This document shows positions 1 to 8,319 of a stretch of 64,000 nt of DNA, one piece after another. Within the stretch, counting starts at the first letter, position 1; each line of letters opens with the position of its first letter. The position numbers and the translations under genes were made by a program. This stretch comes from Bordetella pertussis 18323 (lineage in GTDB: Bacteria; Pseudomonadota; Gammaproteobacteria; Burkholderiales; Burkholderiaceae_B): NCBI RefSeq assembly GCF_000306945.1, contig NC_018518.1:3720001-3784000 (forward strand), in the 5' to 3' direction. The notes beneath the pieces are model-generated. The model saw only the letters and a list, made by a program, of their open reading frames with translations, was not told the DNA's origin and made no database searches.

Positions 1-369
1 CCGTCCAGTTCCTCAAGGACGCAGTGGCCTACTACCAGCGCCTGGGCGTGACCATCCAGCGCTTGCTCACCGACAATGGCTCGGCCTTTCGCAGCCGCGC
101 CTTCGCCGCGCTGTGCCATGAGCTGGGCATCAAGCACCGCTTTACCCGACCTTACCGCCCACAGACCAATGGCAAGGCCGAACGCTTCATCCAGTCGGCC
201 TTGCGTGAGTGGGCTTACGCTCACACCTACCAGAACTCCCAACACCGAGCCGATGCCATGAAATCCTGGCTACACCACTACAACTGGCATCGACCCCACC
301 AAGGCATCGGGCGCGCTGTACCCATCTCCAGACTCAACCTGGACGAATACAACCTATTGACAGTTCACA
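1..369 (+). mobile_element. IS481: IS481, right-hand 369 bp (copy 1, cut by window edge)
   Basis: This is the 3' part of an IS481 element, identical in layout to the three complete copies in the window (16477-17519, 23618-24660, 32451-33493). The element begins before base 1. It ends with the same tip as the other copies, reading CTATTGACAGTTCACA, and is followed by the flank GCTAGG at 370-375, which carries the CTAG target core. The next gene remnant to its right is the orphaned 5' end of a MocR-type regulator. Confidence 0.97.
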
Positions 370-374
370 GCTAG
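1..374 (+). CDS. IS481 transposase, C-terminal part (partial at 5' end)
   Basis: This is the last 124 codons of the DDE integrase-core (rve) transposase. The reading frame starts at base 3. The second catalytic aspartate is visible in LLTDNGSAF and the glutamate in GKAERFIQSALREW. The protein ends ..NLLTVHS, and the TAG stop at 372-374 is not inside the element: it is supplied by the flanking CTAG target. The N-terminal helix-turn-helix and first aspartate lie outside the window. Confidence 0.95.
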   Translation, partial: VQFLKDAVAYYQRLGVTIQRLLTDNGSAFRSRAFAALCHELGIKHRFTRPYRPQTNGKAERFIQSALREWAYAHTYQNSQHRADAMKSWLHHYNWHRPHQGIGRAVPISRLNLDEYNLLTVHS

Positions 375-466
375 GAGGTGACATGGGAAAGATTTGCCTC
401 TGGATGGGAGAAAGCGGCCGGCCGGGCTTGCCGTGCCGGCGCATTGGTGTCACTCTACGCATAGAT

Positions 467-487
467 ATCGGTACAGTACCGGTACAC
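467..487. promoter_or_regulatory. Putative MocR-type operator, orphaned
   Basis: GGTACAGTACCGGTAC at 470-485 contains two overlapping palindromes, GGTAC-A-GTACC and GTACCGGTAC. It lies about 45 bp upstream of the ATG (528) that once began the regulator gene now ending at 2318. Repeated short elements upstream of the start are common for autoregulated MocR-family genes. The operator role is inferred. The rest of 375-527 shows no convincing gene. Confidence 0.4.
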
Positions 488-527
488 TTTTTCATGTCAC
501 TTTAATCACTGGCCTGGTAAAACCACC

Positions 528-546
528 ATGACAGTTGCGACTTCTT
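528..546 (+). pseudogene. 5' stub of MocR-family regulator, cut by inversion
   Basis: These 19 bases start with ATG and encode MTVATS before the reading frame leaves the gene at an inversion breakpoint (TCTT at 543-546). Joined to the minus-strand fragment 3744-2318, they give one continuous frame: 19 + 1427 = 1446 nt, exactly 482 codons. The joined N-terminus reads [20 protein letters not shown] and then enters a GntR winged helix. The promoter and operator of the regulator stay here, now pointing antisense into the elongation factor fragment. Confidence 0.75.
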
Positions 547-904
547 GCACGCCGCCCACCGAGTCGTAGACCATGCAGGCGCCGTCGAGCACCCGCATCG
601 AGCGCTCGACCTCGATGGTGAAGTCCACGTGCCCCGGGGTGTCGATGATGTTGATGCGGTGTTCGGGATAATTGCCGGCCATGCCGCGCCAGAACGCCGT
701 GGTGGCGGCCGACGTGATGGTGATGCCGCGCCCCTGCTCCTGCTCCATCCAGTCCATGGTCGCCGCGCCTTCGTGCACCTCGCCCAGCTTGTGGGTGATG
801 CCGGTGTAGAAAAGGATGCGCTCGGTGGTGGTGGCCTTGCCCGCGTCGATATGGGCGCTGATGCCGATGTTGCGGTAGCGTTCGATGCTCGTCCTGCGAG
901 TCAT
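543..904 (-). pseudogene. Elongation factor G paralog, N-terminal fragment
   Basis: This fragment holds roughly the first 120 residues of an EF-G-type translational GTPase, with the P-loop region ([14 protein letters not shown]), switch I (RGITIT) and the G3 motif DTPGHVDF. It starts at the ATG at 904, after an AGAGG-type ribosome site. Homology stops at GGVQ, where the gene meets the inversion breakpoint at 543-547; the rest of the protein is on the plus strand from 3745. Joining the two parts gives 362 + 1762 = 2124 nt, or 707 residues, a normal EF-G length. Residue 24 is Ala (GCC) where EF-G proteins have the Mg-binding Thr after the P-loop Lys. That suggests the GTPase was damaged as well as split. 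It is probably a second EF-G, not the essential copy of the str operon. Confidence 0.9.
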
Positions 905-1133
905 GATGGCCTCTTGATGGCAAGGGATCGTGGTTTTTCCACGCGTCGCGGAGGTCGTCCGCGCCGCCTTGCGCACCTGCGCTGCAATCGGCTGTGGCTG
1001 GATCTGGCGCCGATGCGCTATTGCAGACAATACTACGACTGGCGCCGCCCATGGCAGATATCCCTGGCGTCGCCGGGGTGGCTTGCCGCAAGGCGCGGGA
1101 CATCTCCCGCGCCTGTCCCGTCCTGTCGCCGGA

Positions 1134-1161
1134 GGTGCCTGTCCCCGCCGGGACAGGCACC
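1134..1161. repeat. GTGCCTGTCCC palindromic repeat, copy A
   Basis: GGTGCCTGTCCC and its perfect reverse complement GGGACAGGCACC are separated by CGCC (the outer arms are 12 nt). The same palindrome recurs at 1203-1228 and, in variant form, at 59971-60003. It lies between co-directional genes and has no run of T after it, so it is better described as an interspersed REP-like repeat than as a standard terminator. Confidence 0.8.
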
Positions 1162-1202
1162 CGGGCCCAGGAAAACCCCCACGCTGCGCCCGCTGTGCGG
1201 GC

Positions 1203-1228
1203 GTGCCTGTCCCCGCCGGGACAGGCAC
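1203..1228. repeat. GTGCCTGTCCC palindromic repeat, copy B
   Basis: This is the second copy of the palindrome: GTGCCTGTCCC, spacer CGCC, GGGACAGGCAC. It is 41 bp downstream of copy A and in the same orientation. Both sit between the usp terminator and the EF-G fragment. Confidence 0.8.
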
Positions 1229-1256
1229 ACTGTCGTACGCCATCGACGACAGGCCG

Positions 1257-1289
1257 AAAAAAAGCCCCGCGGCCTGCGGCCGGCGGGGC
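1257..1289 (-). terminator. Rho-independent terminator of usp
   Basis: On the minus strand, GCCCCGC and GCGGGGC form a 7-bp GC stem around a 12-nt loop that can itself pair (GGCC..GGCC), followed by seven T residues (A-run at 1257-1263). It lies 26 bp past the usp stop. Confidence 0.8.
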
Positions 1290-1314
1290 GTGTACGGCGC
1301 CGGGACTGCCGGCG

Positions 1315-1785
1315 CTATTTCTTGTCCTTGTCTTCCTTGACCCGGTACACCAGCACGGCCGTGTGGGCCAGCGACAGCACCTTGGCGGTCACGCTGCCCA
1401 GCAGCAGGCGCGACAGGCCGCTGCGGCCGTGGCTGCCGATGAAGATCAGGTCGCAGCCGGCCTCGCCGGCGGCCTGGACGATGCCGTCGGCCACGTTGAA
1501 ATTGGACACCGCGCGCGACTCGGCCTTGACCCCGGCGGTTTCGGCCCGGTCGAGGATCAGCTTGAGGTATTTCTCAGCCTGTTCGGCCGAGGCCTTTTCG
1601 TAGTCTTCGTCGGTAATGGCGTAGGCGGCGGCCATGCCATCGAACCCGATGGTGGCGGCAAACGGCTGCGTGACATGCAGCGCGACGACTTCGGCGCCGG
1701 TGGAGCGGGCAAAGCAGATGCCCGCATTGGCTGCTTGCGCGGACAGCGGGGAACCGTCCGTGGGAATCAGGATCTTCTTGAACAT
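1315..1785 (-). CDS. Universal stress protein, UspA family
   Basis: This 156-residue protein begins [12 protein letters not shown], the usual first strand and loop of the Usp fold. It ends with the nucleotide-binding signature [17 protein letters not shown], the G-2x-G-9x-G(S/T) motif of ATP-binding members. It is a single-domain cytoplasmic protein. Usp proteins help survival under starvation and stress; the precise role of this one is not known. It lies inside the inverted block. In the inferred ancestral order it sat upstream of, and in the same direction as, the EF-G paralog. A terminator follows at once, so it probably has its own transcript. Confidence 0.92.
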   Translation of the reverse strand: MFKKILIPTDGSPLSAQAANAGICFARSTGAEVVALHVTQPFAATIGFDGMAAAYAITDEDYEKASAEQAEKYLKLILDRAETAGVKAESRAVSNFNVADGIVQAAGEAGCDLIFIGSHGRSGLSRLLLGSVTAKVLSLAHTAVLVYRVKEDKDKK

Positions 1786-1873
1786 GCTGCCTGCTCCTGT
1801 CTGGTAAGAGACTCCATGCTAACGGAAAACCACCCGCCGACGCACCCCGGGGGAGACCCGCCCTTGACCCGCG

Positions 1874-2218
1874 TCAACCCAGTTGCTGGGCGGCCGCGAA
1901 CAGGTTGGTGCAACGGGTGCCGGTACGGCAGTAGGCGAGCACAGGGCCCGGCATCGTGCGCAACAGCTCGGCGAAGCGCGCGACGTCGGCGGCGGTCATC
2001 GCGCTGCCGACCACCGGCTGGTACTCGACCTGCAAACCCAGCGCCTGGGCGGCCTGCGACACATCGGCGGCGGTCGGCTGGTCGGGGCCGCCTTCGAAAT
2101 CGGGCCGGTTGATGATGACGCTCTTGTAACCCGCGGCGGCCACATCAGCCATGTCGGCCGGCCCCAGCTGGGGCGCGACGGCGAAATTCTCGGTAAGGGG
2201 CTTGATAGCGGCGGACAT
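1874..2218 (-). CDS. DUF442 (TIGR01244-type) phosphatase-like protein
   Basis: This 114-residue protein matches the family annotated as beta-lactamase hydrolase-like or DUF442, which has a protein-tyrosine-phosphatase-like fold. The likely active loop is CRTGTR at residues 97-102, after the strand PVLAY. In some bacteria this domain is fused to a persulfide dioxygenase (Blh) and works in sulfide metabolism; here it stands alone. The substrate is unknown. It is within the inverted block, on the same strand as usp and 88 bp upstream of it. Confidence 0.85.
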   Translation of the reverse strand: MSAAIKPLTENFAVAPQLGPADMADVAAAGYKSVIINRPDFEGGPDQPTAADVSQAAQALGLQVEYQPVVGSAMTAADVARFAELLRTMPGPVLAYCRTGTRCTNLFAAAQQLG

Positions 2219-2317
2219 GGTTGCAACCTCGAATGGTGAAACGCCGGACAGGCGGGATCTGTGGAAAGTATATTCAGTTCTGCGGATCGGCGTATGCCCG
2301 GCGCGGCTTCGTCGGCC

Positions 2318-3744
2318 CTATTGCGCCATCACCGCGGCGATCGATTGCCAGATGCCCGGCGTATCGACCATGGCGACCGAGAACCGCAGCATGGTCGACG
2401 GCGCGCCGCTGGGCGAGAACAGGGTGCCCGGCGCCAGCAGCATGCCGCGCTCGGCCGCGTTGCGCGCCACCGGCTCGGAATCGCGGCCGCAGTCGGCCCA
2501 GACGAACATGCCGGCGTGCGGCTCGTGCGGGACGGACAGCCCGAGCTGCTGCAGGGCCTGGATGCTGCGCAGGCGCGCTTCGTTGACGCGCGCGCGCACG
2601 CGCTCGATGTGGCGCTGGTATTGCCCTTCGACCAGCACCCGGTGCACCACCCGCTCGCCCAGCTCCGGCGAGGTCAGCCCGGCCAGCATTTTCAGGTCGG
2701 TCAGGCGCTGCAGCGTCTCGGCCCCGGCCGCGATATAGCCCACGCGCAGACTGGCCGCCAGCATCTTGGAAAAGCCGCCCACCAGGATCACGCGCTCGAG
2801 GCGGTCGAGCGCGGCCAGCTTCATGGCGCCGCCCGGGTGCAGGTCGGCATAGGTGTCGTCCTCGACCACCATGAAATCATGGCGCTCGGCCAGGCGCAGG
2901 ATGTCGTAGGCCGCGCCGGCCGACAAGGTATGGCCGGTGGGATTGTGGACCGCGCCGTTGATGATGTACAGGCGCGGCTTGTGCTCGGCCGCCAGGCGGT
3001 CGAGCATGGCCAGGTCCGGGCCATCGGGGCCGCGCGGCACCCCGACGGGACGCGCGCCGAATGCAGCCAGGCGCCCGAAGATGACGAACCACGCCGGGTC
3101 TTCGACCAGCACCGTGTCGCCTGGCTTGATCAGATGGCGCGCCACGATGTCCAGGCCATGCGTCACGCCATTGGTGGTGAGCAGATTGCGCTCCGGATGG
3201 GCCGGCACGCCATCGGCCTGCAGCATGGAAGCCAGCTGCTGGCGCAGCGGCGCGTAGCCTTGCGGGCTGCCGTACGACACCAGGTTGCCGCGCACCGTGC
3301 GGCCCACCGCCCGCACCGCCGCGGCCACCATGTCGGGGTCGAGCCACTCGGGCGGCAGCAGGCCGGCGCCGCCCGGCATGCCGGCGGCGGTTTCGCGGAA
3401 CATGTTGCGCAGCAGCCAGCTCACGTCCACCCGCACCGGGGTTTCGGGCGCGGCCTGCGGCACCCGTGCGCTCGCCAGGGCGGTCAGGGAGGCGCTGCGG
3501 GCCCGCACGAAGAATCCGGCGCCGTGCCGGGATTGCACCAGCCCGCGCGCCACCAGCCGGTCATAGGCCTCGACCACGGTGAAGCGGCTGACACCGCTTT
3601 GCTCGGCCATCCGACGTATGGACGGCAGCCGGGTGCCCGGCCGCAGGCCGTGCTCGTCGATGCGCCGCGCCAGGTCATCGGCCAGTTGCGTCACCAGGGT
3701 GGCATCGGCCTGCCGCACCGGCTGCCACCCGGCGCCGGAGGGGG
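2318..3744 (-). pseudogene. MocR-family (GntR-aminotransferase) regulator, 5' end missing
   Basis: This fragment holds nearly all of a PdxR/MocR-type regulator. It has an N-terminal GntR winged helix (from [12 protein letters not shown] to GAGFFVRA), then a class I/II aminotransferase-like domain with the PLP-lysine region GGFSKMLAASLRVGY and the usual C-terminal end. The start codon and first six residues are missing because an inversion breakpoint (3745-3748) removed them to 528-546 on the other strand. Rejoining restores a 481-residue frame. Without its start and promoter it is unlikely to be made at normal levels. MocR proteins usually control vitamin B6, amine or amino acid genes; the target of this one is unknown. 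Confidence 0.88.
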
Positions 3745-5510
3745 AAGAGCAGTCCGAGACGGTCTGGCGCCAGGCCAACAAGTATGGCGTGCCGCGCATC
3801 GCCTTCGTCAACAAGATGGACCGTGTCGGGGCCGACTTCTTCCGCGTGCAGCGCCAGATCGTCGAGCGCCTCAAGGGCGACGCCGTGCCGATACAGATCC
3901 CGGTCGGCGCCGAGGACCATTTCGAGGGAGTGGTGGACCTGGTCAAGATGAAGGCCATCATCTGGGACGACGCCAGCCAGGGCGTGCGTTTCGAATACCG
4001 CGACATTCCGCCCGAGCTCCAGGCGCAGGCCGAGCAGTGGCGCGAGAAAATGATCGAAAAGGCGGCCGAGGCCAACGAAGCCCTGCTCGAAAAATACCTG
4101 TCGGGCCAGCCGCTGAGCGAGGACGAAATCAAGAGCGGTCTGCGCGCCCGCACCGTCGCCAACGAGATCGTGCCCATGCTGTGCGGCAGCGCATTCAAGA
4201 ACAAGGGCGTGCAGGCCATGCTGGACGCGGTCATCGACTACCTGCCCTCGCCGGCGGACGTGCCGGCCATCATCGGCCACGACGAGCGCGACCGCGAGAT
4301 CGAGCGCCATCCCGCCGACGACGAGCCGTTCTCGGCGCTGGCGTTCAAGATCATGACCGACCCCTTCGTGGGCCAGCTGGTTTTCTTCCGGGTCTACTCG
4401 GGCGTGGTCAAGTCGGGCGATTCGGTGCTCAACCCGCTCAAGAGCAGGAAAGAGCGGCTGGGCCGCATCCTGCAGATGCACGCCAACGAACGGCGCGAAA
4501 TCAGCGAGGTCTACGCCGGCGACATCGCCGCCGCGGTCGGCATCAAGGAAATCACCACCGGCGACACGCTGACCGACCCGGCGCACGTCATTATCCTCGA
4601 GCGCATGACCTTCCCCGAACCGGTGATTTCGCAGGCCGTCGAGCCCCGCACCAAGGCCGACCAGGAAAAAATGGGCATTGCGCTCAACCGGCTGGCGCAG
4701 GAGGATCCGTCGTTCCGGGTGCGGACCGACGAGGAGTCCGGCCAGACCATTATTTCGGGCATGGGCGAGCTGCACCTGGAAATCCTGGTCGATCGCATGA
4801 AGCGCGAGTTCGGGGTCGAGGCCAACGTGGGCAAGCCCCAGGTCGCCTACCGCGAGACCATCCGGTCCACCGTCACCGACGTCGAGGGCAAGTTCGTCAA
4901 GCAGTCGGGCGGGCGCGGCCAGTACGGTCATGTGGTGCTCAAGCTGGAGCCGCAGGAGCAGGGCAAGGGCTACGAGTTCGTCGACGCCATCAAGGGCGGC
5001 GTGGTGCCGCGCGAGTTCATCCCCGCGGTCGACCGCGGGGTGCGCGAGACGCTGAACACCGGCGTGCTGGCGGGCTATCCGGTGGTCGACGTCAAGGTCA
5101 CGCTGGTGTTCGGCTCGTACCACGACGTGGACTCGAACGAGAATGCGTTCCGCATGGCGGCGTCGATGGCCTTCAAGGAGGGCATGCGGCGCGCCAAGCC
5201 GGTGCTGCTCGAACCCATGATGCACGTGGAGATCGAGACGCCGGAGGATTTCACGGGCAACGTGATGGGCGACCTGTCGTCGCGGCGCGGCATGGTGCAG
5301 GGCATGGAGGACATCGCCGGCGGAGGCGGCAAGCTGGTGCGCGCCGAGGTGCCCCTGGCCGAGATGTTCGGCTACTCCACGTCGCTGCGTTCGCTGACGC
5401 AGGGGCGCGCCACCTACAGCATGGAGTTCAAGCATTACGCCGAGGCGCCGCGCCAGGTGGCCGAGCAGATCATCGCTGCCCGCGGTTCGGGGGCGGCGGC
5501 GCGGGGCTAG
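3745..5510 (+). pseudogene. Elongation factor G paralog, C-terminal fragment
   Basis: The frame enters EF-G homology exactly at [19 protein letters not shown] and runs to the natural end. It contains the G4 motif NKMD, domain II, the linker, domain IV with [10 protein letters not shown], and domain V. The N-terminal GTP-binding half is on the minus strand at 904-543. The fragment has no start codon or ribosome site of its own at the proper place. The TAG at 5508-5510 overlaps the stop of the convergent mgtC-like gene; both stops lie in one CTAG (5507-5510). The reading frame is otherwise intact, so the inversion may be recent. Confidence 0.92.
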
Positions 5511-6025
5511 GGCGGCGGCTGCGCGACGACCCGCTTGTCGTCGCGGGCCGCGATGCGCTTTTCCAGGCGGCGCAGCGCCGCCAGGACGAACAGGGCGATC
5601 AGCGTGCTGGCCAGCGCGGTGGCCTCGCGCCCCATGCCGGCGGCCACGCCGATTGCGGCGGTCAGCCAGATGCCGGCCGAGGTGGTCAGGCCGCGGATCT
5701 CGCCCTCGTTGCCCAGCTTGATGATGACGCCCGCGCCCAGGAAGCCGATGCCGGCGATCACGCCCTGCAGCACGCGGCTGAGGTCGCCGACCTCCATGCC
5801 GCCTTGCAGCGGCACCAGGACGAACAGCGCCGCGCCCAGGGCCACCAGCATGTGGGTGCGCAGCCCGGCCGCCTTGCCGCTGCGCTCCCGCTCGTAGCCC
5901 AGCAGCCCGCCCAGCGCCACCGCCATGCCCAGGCGCAGTACGATGCGGGTGGCCTCGGCGACATCCGGAATGTCGGCGAATTCGTTGCGCACGGTGGTCC
6001 AGATTTCCATCCAGACAGTGTCCAT
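5507..6025 (-). CDS. MgtC/SapB family inner-membrane protein
   Basis: This 172-residue protein has several hydrophobic helices and the MgtC/SapB hallmarks [20 protein letters not shown] and [14 protein letters not shown]. MgtC proteins sit in the inner membrane and in several pathogens help growth at low magnesium or inside macrophages, partly through effects on ATP synthase. It lacks a clear C-terminal ACT-like domain, so it is the short SapB-like form. The start at 6025 (MDTVWMEIW) was chosen because the family homology begins close behind it. It is convergent with the EF-G fragment and divergent from terC, about 110 bp away. Confidence 0.85.
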   Translation of the reverse strand: MDTVWMEIWTTVRNEFADIPDVAEATRIVLRLGMAVALGGLLGYERERSGKAAGLRTHMLVALGAALFVLVPLQGGMEVGDLSRVLQGVIAGIGFLGAGVIIKLGNEGEIRGLTTSAGIWLTAAIGVAAGMGREATALASTLIALFVLAALRRLEKRIAARDDKRVVAQPPP

Positions 6026-6135
6026 GGCTGCGTGCTCCCGGAAAAGGGAATTCCAGCATAGCAGGGCCACGCGGCGCTGTGCACGGCGGCCGGGGGTCGT
6101 TATGATCGGCAAACCCGCCTGCGTTGGAGACGCCG

Positions 6136-6891
6136 ATGGACTATCTTGTTTCGCTGGCCCAGCAACCCGCCGCCTGGGCAGCCCTGGCTACCCTCATCGC
6201 CATGGAAGTCGTGCTGGGCATCGACAACCTCATATTCATCTCCATACTCACCAACAAGCTGCCGCCCCAGCACCAGACCAAGGCGCGGCGCATCGGGATC
6301 GGCATGGCGCTGATCCTGCGGCTGGCGCTGCTGGGCACGGTGGCGTTCATCGTGCAGCTGACGCAGCCGGTGTTCGAACTGTTCGGCCACGGGTTTTCGT
6401 GGCGCGACGTCATCCTGGTGGCCGGCGGCCTGTTCCTGGTGTGGAAGGCCACCAAGGAAATCCACCACCATGTCGATCCCAACCCGGGCGACGACATGTT
6501 CGGCGGCAAGGCCGCCACGCTCGGCTTTGCCGCGGCGGTGGCGCAGATCCTGATGCTGGATCTGGTGTTCTCGATCGACAGCATCATCACCGCCGTGGGC
6601 ATGACCGAGCACATTCCCATCATGTTCGTGGCGGTGATCGTCGCGGTGGCCGTCATGCTGCTGGCGGCCGAGCCGCTGGCGCGCTTCATCGAACGCAATC
6701 CGACCGTGGTCATGCTGGCGCTGGCCTTCCTGATGATGATAGGCATGACGCTGATTGCCGAAGGGTTCGGCGCGCATGTGCCCAAGGGCTATATCTACGC
6801 CGCGATGGCGTTCTCGGCCCTGGTCGAGGGGCTGAACATGATGGCGCGCCGCGCCCGCGAAGGGCGTGGCGCGGGGGCCGCCGGCGGATGA
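6136..6891 (+). CDS. TerC family integral membrane protein
   Basis: This 251-residue protein has about seven hydrophobic segments. Near the N-terminus is the TerC-family motif [14 protein letters not shown], and in the middle the paired [16 protein letters not shown]; the acidic residues in both may bind a metal. Proteins of this type (YoaE/TerC/Alx) are linked to tellurite resistance or export of metals such as manganese. The ATG at 6136 has a GGAG site just upstream. It is transcribed alone; the next gene starts about 195 bp later. Confidence 0.88.
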   Translation: MDYLVSLAQQPAAWAALATLIAMEVVLGIDNLIFISILTNKLPPQHQTKARRIGIGMALILRLALLGTVAFIVQLTQPVFELFGHGFSWRDVILVAGGLFLVWKATKEIHHHVDPNPGDDMFGGKAATLGFAAAVAQILMLDLVFSIDSIITAVGMTEHIPIMFVAVIVAVAVMLLAAEPLARFIERNPTVVMLALAFLMMIGMTLIAEGFGAHVPKGYIYAAMAFSALVEGLNMMARRAREGRGAGAAGG

Positions 6892-6967
6892 CGCCGCGGC
6901 CGCGCGGCGGCAATACCTGCGATGTATCGGCCGACCCAAATATAGTATTTCCGCGGCGCGCCCTTCT

Positions 6968-7000
6968 TGCCTAGGATGTTCGCAAAGAACATCCTGGGCA
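6968..7000. promoter_or_regulatory. Long inverted repeat upstream of the CoA transferase
   Basis: TGCCTAGGATGTTC (6968-6981) and GAACATCCTGGGCA (6987-7000) pair at 13 of 14 positions around the spacer GCAAA. The repeat lies 87 bp before the CaiB-like start and ends against a ribosome site for a short upstream reading frame. It could be an operator for a dimeric regulator or an RNA hairpin in the leader; there is no T run. Confidence 0.5.
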
Positions 7001-7009
7001 GGAGTCGTG

Positions 7010-7090
7010 ATGCAAGAAGGCAATACAGGAAAGCGCATGGCCGGGCGCCCCGCGCGCGCCGGAGCGGGGCATGGCGGAGGCGGCGCATGA
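7010..7090 (+). CDS. Possible 26-residue leader ORF, overlapping caiB-like start
   Basis: A short frame starts at ATG 7010, six bases after a good AGGAG. It encodes MQEGNTGKRMAGRPARAGAG followed by HGGGGA and stops at TGA 7088-7090, overlapping the ATG of the CoA transferase as ATGA. The good ribosome site and the overlap suggest translational coupling. The peptide resembles nothing I know, and codon evidence for so short a frame is weak. Confidence 0.3.
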   Translation: MQEGNTGKRMAGRPARAGAGHGGGGA

Positions 7091-8319
7091 GCGGCCCCTT
7101 GGAGGGCGTACGCATCCTCGACGTCACGACCGTGTTGATGGGGCCGTACGCGACGCAGATACTGGGCGACCTGGGCGCCGACGTCATCAAGGTCGAACCG
7201 CCCGCCGGCGACAATGTGCGCGGTATCGGGCCCGGCCGCCACGCGGACATGGGCGGCATCTTCCTGCACGCCAACCGCAGCAAGCGCAGCATTGCCCTGG
7301 ACCTGAAAAACCCCGCCGGCCGGGAGGCGCTGCTCAAGGTGGCCGCCACCTGCGACGTGCTGGTCTACAACGTGCGTCCCCAGGCGATGGCGCGGTTGGG
7401 GCTGTCGTACGCCGAAGTGGCGCAGGCCAATCCGTCGATCCTGTATGTCGGCATGTACGGCTACGACCAGCGCGGCCCCTACGCCGCCCGGGCGGCCTAT
7501 GACGACCTGATCCAGGGGGCCGTGGGGATTCCGTCGCTGTCGGTCGAGGCGGGCAGCGACATACCGCGCTACGCGCCCAGCGCCATGGTCGACCGCATCG
7601 TCGGCATCAGCGCCGCCAACGCCGTCACCGCCGGCCTGTACCACCGCGCCCGCACGGGCCAGGGGCAGGCCATCGACGTGCCCATGTTCGAGACCATGGC
7701 GCACCTTATCCTGGGCGACCACATGATGGGCCAGACCTTCGAGCCGCCCCTGGGGCCGCCCGGCTATCCGCGCATCCTGAACGCCGACCGGCGGCCCTAC
7801 GCCACCCGAAACGGCCACATCTGCGTCCTGCTCTATGCGGACAAGCACTGGAAGGCGTTCTTCGAGCTCATCGGCCAGCCTGGCCGCGACGCGGCCGACC
7901 CGCGGTTTCGCGACATCGGCACCCGCACCCAGCACATCCACGCCATTTATCGCCTGGTGTCGGACGCCATCGCCAGCCGCACCACCGAGGAGTGGCTGGC
8001 CGCGTTCGAGGCCGCCGATATCCCGGCCATGCCCGTGCACACCATGGCCTCGCTGCTGCGCGACCCGCATCTGGAGGCCATCGGTTTCTTCGGCATGGTG
8101 GACCATCCCAGCGAAGGCGCGGTGCGCATGATGGCGGTGCCGTCGCGGTGGTCCGGCACGCCGCCCCAGCCGCGCGGCCATGCGCCGCGCCTGGGCGAAC
8201 ACAGCGTCGACGTGCTGAAAGAAGCGGGATACGACGACGAGGCCATTGCCGCGCTGGTGCGGAACGGGGCGGCCATCGCCGCGGCCCGCCAGCTTCCGGA
8301 GGGAACCGATCATGACTGA
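7087..8319 (+). CDS. CaiB/BaiF family (class III) CoA transferase
   Basis: This 410-residue enzyme moves CoA between carboxylic acids. It opens with the family signature GPLEGVRILDVTTVLMGPYA, followed by GADVIKVEPPAGDNVR and RSIALDLKNPAGRE. The acid that forms the acyl anhydride should be Asp139 in AAYDDLIQG. The ATG at 7087 was chosen because homology starts there; upstream codons are arginine-rich and not family-like. Its stop lies 8 bp inside the enoyl-CoA hydratase gene, so the two are coupled. The acid substrate cannot be told from sequence. Confidence 0.93.
   Translation: MSGPLEGVRILDVTTVLMGPYATQILGDLGADVIKVEPPAGDNVRGIGPGRHADMGGIFLHANRSKRSIALDLKNPAGREALLKVAATCDVLVYNVRPQAMARLGLSYAEVAQANPSILYVGMYGYDQRGPYAARAAYDDLIQGAVGIPSLSVEAGSDIPRYAPSAMVDRIVGISAANAVTAGLYHRARTGQGQAIDVPMFETMAHLILGDHMMGQTFEPPLGPPGYPRILNADRRPYATRNGHICVLLYADKHWKAFFELIGQPGRDAADPRFRDIGTRTQHIHAIYRLVSDAIASRTTEEWLAAFEAADIPAMPVHTMASLLRDPHLEAIGFFGMVDHPSEGAVRMMAVPSRWSGTPPQPRGHAPRLGEHSVDVLKEAGYDDEAIAALVRNGAAIAAARQLPEGTDHD

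Larger units (their letters stand above)
905..1314. other. Intergenic region with palindromic repeats
   Basis: This 410-bp gap separates the usp gene from the start of the EF-G fragment, all on the minus strand. It holds the usp terminator (1257-1289) and two copies of a GTGCCTGTCCC palindrome (1134-1161 and 1203-1228). The stretch 905-1130 should contain the promoter of the EF-G paralog; I could not pick out a convincing -35/-10 pair. No gene is supported on either strand. Confidence 0.6.

Noticed and set aside
1134..1228. A short CRISPR array
   Set aside because: Only two palindromic units are present with one unrelated spacer, there are no cas genes, and the same unit occurs singly elsewhere.
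543..3748. A programmed, phase-variable invertible switch
   Set aside because: The inverted repeats at the joints are only 4 bp and there is no invertase gene nearby; the segment disrupts two genes without offering an alternative promoter or open frame.
2261..6061. A 1266-codon plus-strand open frame and a 794-codon minus-strand frame over the same DNA
   Set aside because: Both are GC-driven shadows of the EF-G fragment, MocR and mgtC-like genes: long runs of Arg, Gly, Ala and His, no recognisable domain, and they cross several real gene ends.
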